DNA of 33,893 nt, from positions 1 through 33,893 of the forward strand of contig NZ_JAHKQN010000020.1 of the NCBI RefSeq assembly GCF_018861125.1. Direction: 5' to 3'. Each line of letters opens with the position of its first letter. Within the stretch, counting starts at the first letter, position 1. The position numbers were made by a program, and so were the translations under genes. This document shows positions 10,601 through 20,100 of this stretch, piece after piece. A model generated the notes under the pieces. That model was not told where the DNA came from. It ran no database searches and was given only the letters and a program-made list of their open reading frames with translations. The stretch comes from Cellulophaga baltica. GTDB taxonomy: Bacteria; Bacteroidota; Bacteroidia; Flavobacteriales; Flavobacteriaceae.

Positions 10601-13600
10601 ACTAATTTAGATAGTGACAACGGTAACTTCTTAGTTTTAGATGATATTCAAGCAACTCAAGCTCCTGAAGTTTGTGAAACTACACAAGATTTAACTGTTG
10701 TAGTTGAAGCTGATCAAGAATTTAGTGTTGCTATTTTAGGGAGTACAGACCCTACTTGTAATGGAGATTCTGATGGCAGTATCCGTTTTGAAGTTGAAAA
10801 CTTTGATACAACTACTGGATACGAGTATTCTACTGATGGTGGAACAACTTGGATAGCTGAAACTAGCGAAGATTTTACAACACCTGCAAATTTAGCTGAT
10901 GGTACTTATTCAATTATAGTACGCAAGGTAACTGACAATACTTGTACAGCTACTTCTGCTACTTCGGTAACGTTAATTGCCCCAACTGCAATAATCCCTA
11001 GTTTAATACAAACAGCTGAGCTTACTTGTAATTCTGGTGCAACATTAGAAGCTTCTGCTTCTGGCGGAACTCCTGGTTATGAGTATCAATTAGAAGATAC
11101 CTCAGCTAATATAATTACTCCTTATCAAACAACAACAATTTTTACAGTTACTAATGCTGGCGACTATTTAGTACGTGTTAAAGATGATAATGATTGTGAG
11201 GCTCTTTTACCTACAGCAATTACAGTGAATAGTCCGGCAGATATAGAATTTGATTTATTAGCTACATCTTGTTATGAAGGTGCTAGTGATGCTACAATTG
11301 AGGTTGATATTACATCTGGTAATGGCGATTATACATTTAGAATTGACGGTGGTGCATGGCAAACCCCTACTCCATCTACAGCAACTAAATATACTTTTAC
11401 AGGTTTAACAAATGGTACTTATACTATTGAAGTAAATGACGGTTCTGGTTGTGGTCCTGTTGATGAAATTATTACAATTAGTCCTCAATTAACTGGTAAT
11501 GCAGCTTTAGCTACAGATAAAACATGTATTGATGATGCTGTAATTAATTTAAATATTACTGGTGGCGATACTAACTATACTTATGAGTGGTCTAACTCTG
11601 ATGCTGGTCCTTGGGATACAACTGGTTTCCTTGAAGATACATACAATACGTCTGTTGCTGGCACTTATTATTTCCGAGTAACAGACACTTCATCTCCAGC
11701 TTGTATATTTATTACAAATGCTGTAGAAGTAACAGATGCAGACCCTCCAGTGATAACTAATATTGATATAACAGATTTAAGCTGTAACGGAGATAATACT
11801 GGTGCTTTAGATGTTATAATTGATACATCAGTTGGTTTAGCTCCGTATACAATAAATGTTTATAATGATACGGATAGTGTAGATTATGTTAATCAAACTA
11901 CGAGTTTACCTGCCGGAGATTATACTGTTAGAGTTACAGATAGTAATGCTTGTTTTGTTGAGCAAACAGTTACAATTGACGAACCACTAATATTAACACC
12001 CAATATATCTCACACAGATATAACTTGTGGAGGTTCAGGTACTGAGTTAGGTAGTATTACTATTGATGCTTCTGGAGGTAGCTCGACCTATATATATAGA
12101 ATTAATAATGCTGACTTTAGTGTTTCTGAATCGTATGACACTTCAACAGGTTCTAATGATCATACATTTACTGATTTAAATTTTGGTGATTACACTGTAA
12201 CAGTAACTGATATAAACGGTTGTCAAACATCAAGTACCGTAGCAATAAGCCCAAGTGTTGATGTATTAATAACGGCATCAGGAATTTCAGGTTGTACTAT
12301 TGGTAGTGGTGAAATGTTAGTAGAAGCTGATAATACATCTGGAACAACATTGAGTGGTGGACCATATTACTTTGCGCAATATCCAGCACCGACATTTTCG
12401 GCATCTGACCCTGATTGGCATCTTGGTACACTATCTAGTAATGGGCTTCCAAGTTATAATTTTACAGGTTTAAACCCAGGAGTTACTTATAATTTTATAG
12501 TTCACGATGCAACTAGTAGTTGTGAATATTATCAAACTGCTACGACTCCAGTAGCCACAAATTCTAATTTAACGTCTACAATTGATACTACAACATCAAT
12601 TACTTGTTTTGGTAGTAACGACGGTATTGTTGAATTTACTATTGATAATTACGATGCAACAAGTGTTGATTATGAGATTTATACATATCCTGATAATAAT
12701 ACTACGGGTATTATAGGTACAATTTCTACTGCAACTACAGGAACAGATATAGCAACAAATCTTCCTCCTAGTGAATACTACATTCTTTTTACAGAAAATG
12801 ATGGTACAAATACCGGTTGTGTAATGGCATCAGACACTTTTGTAATTGACCAAGCTCCTACTCTTTTAGAAGTTAGTGCTAGTGCTACTAAAAATCAAAA
12901 TTGTAATGATGATGGTACTATTACTGCATCAGGAAATTATGGTGTTGCACCTTACGAATATCAATATTTAACAGATACTGCTACTGCTCCAACTACAACG
13001 GATACAGGGTGGACAACAAGTACTACTTATAATGATGTTGCTGGTGATTACATAGTTTATATTAAAGATGCTAATGATTGTATACAAGAAACTCCTGTAA
13101 CAATTGATTTTGACATTGCTCCTTCAATTTCTTCAATTGATGTTGTTGATTACTGTGTTGATGAAGGTCTTTATCAAGTAGAAGTTACTTTAACTACTAC
13201 AGATACTGCTACATACAACTTAAGTGTTAATGGTGGTGCACTACAGAGTTCTAATTTCGTAAATGGTGTTTATACCGTTACAGGATTAAGCTCATCAACT
13301 GCAACGCAAACTATTGAAATTCAAGATGTAAATGGTTGCGGTAACTCTGAAACTTTTGAAATTGCATCTAAATTCCAAGCTACGGCTCAAATAACCAAAT
13401 TGTTAGATTGTAGTACAAGTCCTAACGCTGAAATTACAATAACTGCTTTTGATGGCTATGGTACTTTTGAATATGAAGTTACTGGTCCTACTACAACTGA
13501 TTCACAAGCAAGAACCGCTTTACCAAACCCTGCTAATTCAATAGTTTGGGATGGAGCTTCTACAGCTGGAACATATACAGTGGCTGTCTATGATAACAAT

Positions 13601-16600
13601 ACCCCAGCTTGTGACCCTATTGAGTTTATTATTGAAATTGTCGCTCAAGTTGAACCAAGCTTTACAGCTACAACAACAGCTGTATCATGTGCTGGAAGTT
13701 CTGATGGTACAATTACTGTTATTGAAAGTGATAATGGAATTAGTCCATTAACATATACTATAAGTCCTGCAAGTGCTACTTATAACAGTACAATTAATGG
13801 TTTTGCAGGTTTACCAGGTGGTACTTATGATGTTATTGCAACAGGTACTAATGGTTGTACAACTACAGAAACTGTAACAATAGATGAAAATTTAGCAATT
13901 ACATTTGACACTCCAGTTGTTACTCAATTTGGTTGTACTTCTGATAACACATCAAATAATGCTGTAATTACTTTAGATGAAACTTCCATTGCAAATGGAA
14001 CTGGTACATATAATAGATATGTATTTATTGATGACGCAACAAGCACTGTTTTACAAGATGGTACAACTAGTTCTTATCAGTATATTGATTTATCTGGTGG
14101 AGATGTAATTGTTAGAGTTTATGATGATGCAGGTTGTTCTTCTGAACAAACAGTTACTGTGAATGCATTTGACGCTTTAGTTGATGCAACAGTAAGTGTT
14201 GACGAAGACATTGATTGTGTGAATGCTGGTGAAGATATTAGTATTGATGTTACGAGTACATATACTGATTTCACATCAACCCCTACTAATTATGAGTTCA
14301 GACAATTACCTGCTACTACATACGAGGCGGCTGGTGATAATACTTTTGATGATTTAGCTGTGGGTACACATACATTCGGAGTTAGAAATATTACAACAGG
14401 TTGTGAAATATATGTTACACATACCGTTGAGCAACCAAATACATTTGATGTAACTGTTGATGTCATTTCTAATGTAGTTTGTTTTGGTGATGATGGAAGT
14501 ATTGAGGTTACATTTACTGATGCAACATATACAGGTGATTTTGAATGGGAAGTTTTAAATACAGATGGAACTTCAACAACCAGAACAGACGATCAAGGCA
14601 CTTTTACTGGTACTGGTACAACTGCTACTATCCCTGTTGCCGCTGGTAATTATATAGTTAGAGTTGCTCAAGCTGGTTTCCCTGAATGTACTCAAGAACG
14701 TGCATTTACAATTTCAACGCCAGATGCTGCAATAACTTTAGATACAATTGAAACATCTAATGTGGGTTGTTCTAACAGTGAAGGTACAGCTAATATTACT
14801 CCTCAAGGAGGTGTTGGTCCTTATACTATTGCTATAAATTATGAAATTACTTCTGGTGGTACTACTACAAGTGAAGCACAAACTGCTACTGAAGTTTACG
14901 CTAATCTTTTTGAAGGTTTAGTTGCAGATGACTATACGGTAACAATTACTGATGCACTTGGGTGTGTTCAAGTATTTAATGATATATTTACATTAGAAGA
15001 ACCAGATCCATTAACAGGTACAATTACTGATACGCAACTTGAATGTACTGGTGATACTGATGGTGCCGTTTCATTTGTTTTAGATGCTAGAAATGTTAGT
15101 CCTAATTACAGTTATAGTCTAAATACTTATGACGATGCTGCTGGTACAACATTATTACGTAACTCTGTTACACAAACAAGTCCTGATTTTAATAATTTAG
15201 GTGCTGGTTTCTATAGTATAAGTGTTACTGATGATATTAATTGTGAGTATGAAACTTCTATTGTTGAAATAGTTGAACCAACTGATGTTGATGCTATTTT
15301 AATAACAGAAAGTGCAATAAGTTGTCTTGATGGTGCTGATCTTTTACTTATTGCAACTGGAGGAACTGCTCCGTTTGAATGGAGTGAAGATGGAATCACT
15401 TTCAGTGCGATGAATGAAACAAACGGTGCTGATACTCATTTATTCACTGACATGCCAGTAGGCACTTATAGCTACTATGTAAAAGATGATTTCAATTGTG
15501 TTTCAATTATATCAAATGAACTAACAGTAAGTCCTATTGAAGATTTAACGGTAACTTTAGATATTGCTGCCGCTAAAATTAATTGTGCTGGTGATGATTC
15601 AGCAGTAATAATTGCGGAAGCAGATGGAGGACTTGGTGATTATGAATATGCTTTATTTGAAGATGCAAGCGCCACTGTAGAAGTACGAGCAAATCAATTT
15701 AGTGGCACTTTTTCTGACTTACCTAGCGGAACATATTATGTTAGAGTTCAAAGTAGAGATTGTGAAGTTATTTCTGAAGAAATACTAATTGAAGAACCAG
15801 ATGCTTTAGTAGTTAATTATGATGTTACAAATATTAGCTGTAATGGTGAAGATGATGGTAGTGTTGTAGTAAACTTAACTGGAGGAACAGGAGATTACAT
15901 TTATGCTATTTCTCCAAACTTAAATCAATTTGATGAAGATAATACTTTTGAAGATTTAGAGCCAGGAGATTACACAGTAATTGCTCAAGATAGCCTTGGT
16001 TGTTATGAAGTAATTGAGTTTACGATTACCGAACCTGCTGAGTTAGAAATAACTTCTACAGTTCAAGACGAAATTTGTTTTGATAGTAGCGATGGTTCTA
16101 TCTCATTAGCTATAACTGGTGGTACTGCTCCATATAGTACTAGTCTTAATTCTAACGAGGATAGTGATTTTGTTCAAGATAAAGTTTTATATGAAAACTT
16201 ATCAGCAGGTTTCCATACTGTATATATAAAAGATGCGAATGGTTGTACGCTTAACGAAGTTGTTACTATTGAAGTAGGCGTAAACTTAAATGCTACACCT
16301 GAAGTAATTTATGAATGTACAGGTGACACACCAACTAATAGTTTAAGCATTACATTAGAAGATGAAACTGTTAGTGATGATGTTCTTTACGCATTAGACT
16401 CTACCGATTCTGCTGCTTTTGTTCTTGAGCCTGATTTTACAAATATGACTGCAGGATCTCATTATATTGCAATAGCACATGCCAATGGTTGTTTGCAAAC
16501 TTTTGACTTTGAAGTTATTGGTTATACAGCTTTAACTATTGTTGCTACACAAGAAGATATAAATGAAATTACTGCAACAGTAAGTGGTGGTAAAGAAGAT

Positions 16601-17005
16601 TACACCTATTATTTTGATGGTGAAGATAACGGTAGTGACAATACATTCGGAATCACTAGAACTGATACTTATGAGGTTCGTGTCGTAGATGCGAATGGTT
16701 GTGAAGCTATTACTAGTATTTATATTGAATTTATTGATATTGAAATACCTAATTTCTTTACACCTGATGGCGATGGTACTAATGATTTATGGATTCCAAA
16801 GAATATTACTCAATTCCCTGATATCTACATTGTTATTTTCGACCGTTATGGTAGAGAAGTTTATAAATTACAAGATAATCCAAGTGGTTGGGATGGTTTA
16901 TATCAAAATACAAATTTACCAACTGGTGATTATTGGTATTTGATTAAATTAAATGGTGAAGATGATGACCGAGAATTTATAAGTAATTTCACGCTATACC
17001 GTTAA
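4616..17005 (+). CDS. Giant SprB-like cell-surface adhesin with T9SS type B sorting domain
   Basis: A 4129-residue exported protein. Order of parts: signal peptide 1-21 (ends GYAQ); IgGFc-binding-protein-like domain ~22-475; Ig-like segment ~480-545; DUF11 ~547-665; thrombospondin type 3 acidic repeat ~670-702; jelly-roll-like domain ~702-862; second type 3 repeat ~866-912; second DUF11 ~929-1062; Ig/PKD-like segments to ~1310; then about 29 SprB-like repeats to ~4040, interrupted by a nested domain at ~1815-2018. The last ~89 residues are the type B T9SS sorting domain (NFFTPDGDGTNDLW, FDRYGREVYK, GWDG, PTGDYWY, FTLYR). SprB of Flavobacterium johnsoniae is a mobile gliding adhesin of similar plan. 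The predicted path is Sec export, T9SS crossing, then surface display. The protein is strongly acidic. No PorP/SprF gene is adjacent. The exact ligand is unknown, and gliding is inferred only from the family. Confidence 0.93.
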   Translation: MKTRLLIFILFISANLVGYAQLSDLHYLPPLKQGGTSNTITNQAVYLSTPETTSFTVNVYQGTNTTAVNTFTIDNSNPAIWTLANSNNNVTLVEDANTGVVLTDSGLRFESTGGEEFYVNYRGSSTPQAASLTSKGRKAMGTSFKWGGVPNIGTNSSLSNTLGIMATEDNTTITLSGYDNDCVFRLGTNSAGITADTYTITLNANESFVFEAYVGSSGTTAQKQGWLGASLESDKDIVISNGAINFGVVSGSASRDAGLDQPVPLENLGKEYVFIRGNGTTNTEFPLIIATQDNTNIFINGSTTPETTIDEGEYYQIPSTYYSSATAGANMLVTTSKDAYAYQCLAGASGQQTIGLNFIAPVNCLLPDSLDNIPSITSMAGTTLTGGLTIIASVSTPDENIIVYEDGVEYTSMPASDAVTGSSDWKTFFIPNLSGDISVTSTGPMAIGFFGYNSNRGVAGYFSGFDTVPEVVLDINGGTVGDCFSGSTIFEASDDNFDAYQWYFDGAIIEGANSFDYAATIAGDYYLRGTKGPCTYDSQTLTIFYCETDIVVNKTVDESEITEGETAIFTIEVESFGFEDVTNLQVTDNIPAGLTLVSGSTTTGTWNGSVWNIGTLEPGEKVTLELEVVGDEIDIDPLINVTNTVTHTQDQVDENITEDIMSASIIVHNDFDNDGVVDIVDVDDDNDGIYDSDECDGSFCFESIINESFEDPDVSDYSLLNESAVPGWLTTATDSRIEIWESGFRGVNSYDGNQHAEINATQYGALYQNLCLTPGTVMNWSFRHRGRDGVDEMQLRIGADLASATVQQTMSSDNTAWILYSGTYTVPVGQTNTVFVFEAVSTASGAAGSGNFVDDVNINIAVAETCVDSDGDGYPNNIDLDSDDDGCTDADEFYKDNNADADDGGEYGSGTPVVDPDTGAVIAASYTYVLAPEIILQNTSEDLGGNDINGTEISLGDTFDYVLRFQNTGDDDATDYTIRDVLPSNVTLDNVDVTLANNSVNYTYDAVNNIITFEIPDDLVEAGDPEYTIRMTVTLSSECSLFVDACSETVENLAYSTYQGVTNTNTFSDEPGSTMTPTCSDEVSVASNSILNDLENCNVARTVQLCGDDATLTAGSGFATYVWAIDSNGNGQIDAGEDAIDDGDSDNDPSTLFITETGNYIVEKSGATDCSDLVELITVELFGETQTNPVLEYFNEVNADTNPDNDLQGEILFCSIDGSEIPQIFLCGENDEALIQLGITDADSIVWQQLDETSCTDIGDDCANTSTSCTWNDLATQNNYSLTDSGKYRVVINYTNGCFSRFYFNVFKNTLDIEYISSDILCETPGNIRITNPSANYGYQLVDTTSDTVVVPFSDGNGPNFDITTSGSYKVQITTLDPTTGDPIENACVFETEEIGIQELEYEVNVDFTTADCSGFGTISIQALNALPNYSYELRLDDGTNSGAGTFFQEMVAVNDNTYTFNSVPAGDYIVITTTDDGCTDTQSITVDEYEDLDLTASVTENITCNSGLITVTPSGGNTATDYEMAIWSKDGVELYASIDDIPDSEKQDTNDFLFLDGTDAGEYVFVLIDASNCSTLSNSVTLIDLGEVVVSATNTDIVCADSSTSTLTITASGGTAPYNYSIDGGTTYQSTNTFSNLGGGTYTISVEDSSGTSTSRCVTTLEYEIDEPYRLTASAAIVEDASCDPTNGALVKILNASGGSGSGTYEYSFDGGSSFSTVNEQNLTAGFYILTVRDNLGCTFDMVINVPSTETDPILDSDVTYDCDGNGTITITTDNSTDFDYTYSIDGIENTPSDSNVFSPYVAGTYNISVGYSSTLSSDQSTILLEYFGSGSTTEIEEIGTGYCYEPQDGTDTDCNLGPAGILVNGEYAVTDVVTNPNTSWRTPNDHSGLVDGRFMAIGVSTSVGNGNILWSRNDLDVLADQDITISFYGYNLLIDSASGNDPEVLIELVDASGTVINSTATTAIPKNTDADDWHLREVTLNPGANTVVGIVLRTNLDSDNGNFLVLDDIQATQAPEVCETTQDLTVVVEADQEFSVAILGSTDPTCNGDSDGSIRFEVENFDTTTGYEYSTDGGTTWIAETSEDFTTPANLADGTYSIIVRKVTDNTCTATSATSVTLIAPTAIIPSLIQTAELTCNSGATLEASASGGTPGYEYQLEDTSANIITPYQTTTIFTVTNAGDYLVRVKDDNDCEALLPTAITVNSPADIEFDLLATSCYEGASDATIEVDITSGNGDYTFRIDGGAWQTPTPSTATKYTFTGLTNGTYTIEVNDGSGCGPVDEIITISPQLTGNAALATDKTCIDDAVINLNITGGDTNYTYEWSNSDAGPWDTTGFLEDTYNTSVAGTYYFRVTDTSSPACIFITNAVEVTDADPPVITNIDITDLSCNGDNTGALDVIIDTSVGLAPYTINVYNDTDSVDYVNQTTSLPAGDYTVRVTDSNACFVEQTVTIDEPLILTPNISHTDITCGGSGTELGSITIDASGGSSTYIYRINNADFSVSESYDTSTGSNDHTFTDLNFGDYTVTVTDINGCQTSSTVAISPSVDVLITASGISGCTIGSGEMLVEADNTSGTTLSGGPYYFAQYPAPTFSASDPDWHLGTLSSNGLPSYNFTGLNPGVTYNFIVHDATSSCEYYQTATTPVATNSNLTSTIDTTTSITCFGSNDGIVEFTIDNYDATSVDYEIYTYPDNNTTGIIGTISTATTGTDIATNLPPSEYYILFTENDGTNTGCVMASDTFVIDQAPTLLEVSASATKNQNCNDDGTITASGNYGVAPYEYQYLTDTATAPTTTDTGWTTSTTYNDVAGDYIVYIKDANDCIQETPVTIDFDIAPSISSIDVVDYCVDEGLYQVEVTLTTTDTATYNLSVNGGALQSSNFVNGVYTVTGLSSSTATQTIEIQDVNGCGNSETFEIASKFQATAQITKLLDCSTSPNAEITITAFDGYGTFEYEVTGPTTTDSQARTALPNPANSIVWDGASTAGTYTVAVYDNNTPACDPIEFIIEIVAQVEPSFTATTTAVSCAGSSDGTITVIESDNGISPLTYTISPASATYNSTINGFAGLPGGTYDVIATGTNGCTTTETVTIDENLAITFDTPVVTQFGCTSDNTSNNAVITLDETSIANGTGTYNRYVFIDDATSTVLQDGTTSSYQYIDLSGGDVIVRVYDDAGCSSEQTVTVNAFDALVDATVSVDEDIDCVNAGEDISIDVTSTYTDFTSTPTNYEFRQLPATTYEAAGDNTFDDLAVGTHTFGVRNITTGCEIYVTHTVEQPNTFDVTVDVISNVVCFGDDGSIEVTFTDATYTGDFEWEVLNTDGTSTTRTDDQGTFTGTGTTATIPVAAGNYIVRVAQAGFPECTQERAFTISTPDAAITLDTIETSNVGCSNSEGTANITPQGGVGPYTIAINYEITSGGTTTSEAQTATEVYANLFEGLVADDYTVTITDALGCVQVFNDIFTLEEPDPLTGTITDTQLECTGDTDGAVSFVLDARNVSPNYSYSLNTYDDAAGTTLLRNSVTQTSPDFNNLGAGFYSISVTDDINCEYETSIVEIVEPTDVDAILITESAISCLDGADLLLIATGGTAPFEWSEDGITFSAMNETNGADTHLFTDMPVGTYSYYVKDDFNCVSIISNELTVSPIEDLTVTLDIAAAKINCAGDDSAVIIAEADGGLGDYEYALFEDASATVEVRANQFSGTFSDLPSGTYYVRVQSRDCEVISEEILIEEPDALVVNYDVTNISCNGEDDGSVVVNLTGGTGDYIYAISPNLNQFDEDNTFEDLEPGDYTVIAQDSLGCYEVIEFTITEPAELEITSTVQDEICFDSSDGSISLAITGGTAPYSTSLNSNEDSDFVQDKVLYENLSAGFHTVYIKDANGCTLNEVVTIEVGVNLNATPEVIYECTGDTPTNSLSITLEDETVSDDVLYALDSTDSAAFVLEPDFTNMTAGSHYIAIAHANGCLQTFDFEVIGYTALTIVATQEDINEITATVSGGKEDYTYYFDGEDNGSDNTFGITRTDTYEVRVVDANGCEAITSIYIEFIDIEIPNFFTPDGDGTNDLWIPKNITQFPDIYIVIFDRYGREVYKLQDNPSGWDGLYQNTNLPTGDYWYLIKLNGEDDDREFISNFTLYR
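8541..16735 (+). repeat. Array of ~29 diverged SprB-like repeats inside the giant adhesin
   Basis: This is a protein-level repeat; the DNA copies are too diverged for long identical runs. Units are about 80-105 residues and follow a common plan: a strand, Cys-x-G/D-x-x-D/S-G, GG-x-x-P-Y-x-Y, a glycine-rich turn, G-x-Y-x-V-x-V-x-D-x-x-G-C, and a linking I-x-E-P strand. Units 1-28 each hold one cysteine near the start and one near the end. Unit 29 (from ~16535) keeps only the second. Unit 6 carries the nested domain. Confidence 0.85.
10060..10668 (+). other. ~200-residue jelly-roll-like domain nested in SprB repeat 6 of the giant adhesin
   Basis: Repeat 6 begins normally (DVTYDCDGNGTITI) and reaches GTYNISVGYSS, then leaves the repeat pattern for about 200 residues. 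The repeat resumes with its second cysteine in VCETTQDLTVVVEAD. The inserted part has its own cysteine pair (GYCYEPQ, TDCNLG) and strand-rich stretches such as ITISFYGYNLL and LVLDDIQA, the style of secreted carbohydrate-binding jelly rolls. The fold is inference; the interruption is seen directly. Confidence 0.6.
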
Positions 17006-17019
17006 TTATTAATAAATAT

Positions 17020-17057
17020 TAAAAGCCAAATAGACCTAAAAGTTTATTTGGCTTTTT
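17020..17057 (+). terminator. Terminator after the giant adhesin gene
   Basis: A 12-bp stem, AAAAGCCAAATA (17020-17031) with TATTTGGCTTTT (17044-17055), closes into a T run. It separates the giant gene from its paralogue, so the two are probably transcribed independently. Confidence 0.88.
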
Positions 17058-17145
17058 TATTTTTCTATCGAATCTTCAATGCTTACAACATTTACAATCC
17101 TTTTTACAACAAACAATTGACTTTTTAAGATAGGTTGTCTTATTT

Positions 17146-17153
17146 TACTTTTG
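17146..17153 (+). promoter_or_regulatory. -7 promoter box (TACTTTTG) for the adhesin paralogue
   Basis: TACTTTTG matches TAnnTTTG exactly and lies 41 nt before the ATG at 17195. It supports that ATG rather than the TTG at 17135, which would lie upstream of this box. A TTG at 17117-17119 is 26 nt upstream, longer than usual. Confidence 0.5.
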
Positions 17154-17194
17154 ATAAAGTCACTTTCAATCTAAGACTTAGTTTATTGTCAATA

Positions 17195-20100
17195 ATGAAA
17201 AAAAAACATTTAATAATTCTTATAATTTTACTATGCTCTAAATTTGGGTTTAGTCAATTAAGTGATTTACACTACTTGCCACCTTTAAAACAAGGAGGCA
17301 ATAATCAAGCTGTTCAACAACAATACATCTATTTGTCTACTCCTGAAGACGCAACATTTACTGTAAATGTATATCAAGGTACTTCCACTACTCTATACAC
17401 CTCTGTTTCGCTTTCAAATGCTACACCACAAGAAATAATTTTAGGCACAGGAAATAATGAAATAACTATAGTTACTGATGCAAATACAGGTATTGTACTA
17501 ACAACTGCTGGTTTACGATTTGAATCTCCTGGAGGTGAAAAATTTTATGTAAACTACAGAGGAAGATCTAGTGCTCAAGCTACCTCACTTACCAGTAAGG
17601 GTAGACAAGCTATGGGTACACATTTTAAATGGGGTGGTATTGCTAATCGTGGAACCCATAGTAGCTTAACAAATGTTCTAGGAATAATGGCTACTGAAGA
17701 TAATACCACAGTTACACTTTCGGGCTATAATCCTGATTGTGAGTTTAGACTTGCAGGTGATCGTGACGGTATTACTGATGATAGCTATACAATTACATTA
17801 AATGAAAATGAAACTTTTGTTTTTGAAGCTTATACTGCTGAAACTACTGCTAATATTGATGGATGGATTGGTGCTGACGTAATCTCTAACAATCCTATAG
17901 TTATAAGTAATGGAGGGTTAAATATTGCTGTAAAAAGTGGTGCCTCTAACAGAGACGCTGCTATTGACCAACCAGTTCCTCAAGATAAAATAGGTAAAGA
18001 GTATGTTTTTATAAGAGGTAATGGTACTACGGAAACTGAATTTCCTATTATTATAGGAACACAAAATAACACAAGTATTTACGTAAATGGTAGCACCACA
18101 GCTATAGCAACAATAAATGACGGAGATTATTTTGAAATTCCTTCAACCAACTATTCAAGTGCAACACCAGGCGCTAACATGTATATCACAACTTCTAAAG
18201 ATGCTTATGCATATCAATGTTTAGCTGGTGCATCTGCTATACATACTATCGGTTTAAATTTTATAGCCCCAGTTAACTGCTTATTGCCTGATGAGGTAAA
18301 TAACATTAGTCATATTGAAGATGCTGCAGGCATTACTATGACAGGTGGTGTAACCGTTATTGCTTCGACTTCTACACCCGATGAAAATATAACAATTACT
18401 GATGATACTGGTGAAGTAACTTTACCTGCATCAACAGCTGTTACAGGTTCTACAGAATGGAAAACTTTTTATATTTCTGATCTTACCGGAAATGTAAGTG
18501 TAAATTCAACTGGTCCTATTGCCGTAGGGTTTATAGGTTTTAATGGGGCTCGTGGTATAGCTGGATACTTTTCAGGTTTTGATACTGTTCCTGAAGTAGA
18601 ATTAGAAGTAGAAGGTGGAGGATGTCTGCCTGGAGCTGATATAGAAATTGTTTCTGGTACTTATGACACTTATCAATGGTATGGTGATGGTAGCCTTATT
18701 TCTGGAGCAATATTTTCTACTTACTCACCTACAACAGCTGGTGATTATTTTGTTAGAGTAAGTAAAGGTACTTGTAGCTATGATTCTCAACCTATTTCCG
18801 CTTTTTATTGTGACCCTGATATAGTTGTTAAAAAAACTGCTGATAAAACAGATGTTTTAGAAGGAGAATCTGTTTCTTTTAAAATTACTGTAGAAAATTT
18901 TGGTATAGATCCAGCTACAAACATAATTGTATCAGATGTTATGCCTTCAGGTTTTACTTTAGTTTCCGCAAGTCCTACTTTAGGTAGTTGGTCCTCTCCT
19001 AATTGGAACGTTGGAACTTTAAATGCTGGCGAATTAGAATCTATAACTATTGTTGCTACTGCTAATGAATTACCTAACAACTCCGAATCTGAAACATTTA
19101 CAAATACTGCCACTCATACACAAGATCAGGTAGATTCTAATTTTACAGAAGATAGTCCAAGTGCCAATGTGACTGTAAACAATGATACTGATTTAGATGG
19201 TGTAATTGATAGTGATGATTTAGATGATGATAATGATGGTATATTAGATTCTATTGAATGTGCTTCTGGAGGAGGAACTGATGTTGTTTTTAACGGAGGT
19301 TTTACATCCTATTATTTTGAGGGTTGGACTCCTGATGGTTCTAATTGGCAAAATCCAGATTATTCAGGTTATGCTTATTATGCCGATTATAATACAGGAA
19401 CTAAACCGTTATATCAAAATTTAACCGTTGTAGCTGGTACAACCTATATTCTTAGTTTTGATGTAGGTACTGTTTCATCATATATAAACTCATCAACGTT
19501 AAATGCATATATTGGTGGAACTTTAGTATACTCAAAAGTATCGGATCAAATGAGTATTGAAAATGGAGGTGATACTTCAAATACTGGCGGAGGAAACTTA
19601 TCTAACACTTCTACAGTAACAGTTTTATTTACCGCCACTACAAACTCAACGCAATTACGCTTTGAAGGAGTTTCTACAGCGCAACCTCATGATCAACTTT
19701 TTTTAGATAATGTTAGTTTAACACCGAGTAACTCTTGTGCTGACACAGATGGAGATGGATTATTTGATCGTGTAGACCTAGATAGTGATGATGATGGTTG
19801 TTCGGATGCAAATGAAGCTTATAACGATTTAAATGCTGATGGTGGTGATGGTGGTGAATACGGATCAGGAACTCCTACGGTTGATTCAAATGGTACCGTA
19901 GTAGCTGCTTCATATACTGTTCCTGCTGATAATAATACTAATGGCACATATGAATTTCAAGAATCAGGAGCACCTCCTACCATTACAACACAACCTAGTG
20001 ATGTAACTATTTTTGATAGTAGCGATGCTATATTTTCTGTTAGCGCAACAGATGATGATACTTTCCAATGGCAAGTAAGTATTGATGGTGGTTTAAATTT

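Noticed and set aside
13551-13751. Small plus-strand ORF inside the giant gene
   Set aside because: A shadow frame of a long coding sequence; low-complexity leucine/glutamine content caused by the acidic, threonine-rich main frame.
8541-16735. Recent tandem DNA repeats in the giant gene
   Set aside because: The units are similar only as protein; DNA copies are diverged with no long identical runs, so recent slippage or array expansion is not indicated.
17135-17194. 20-residue upstream extension of the adhesin paralogue
   Set aside because: It would start at a TTG upstream of a good -7 box, and the signal peptide begins cleanly at the ATG at 17195.
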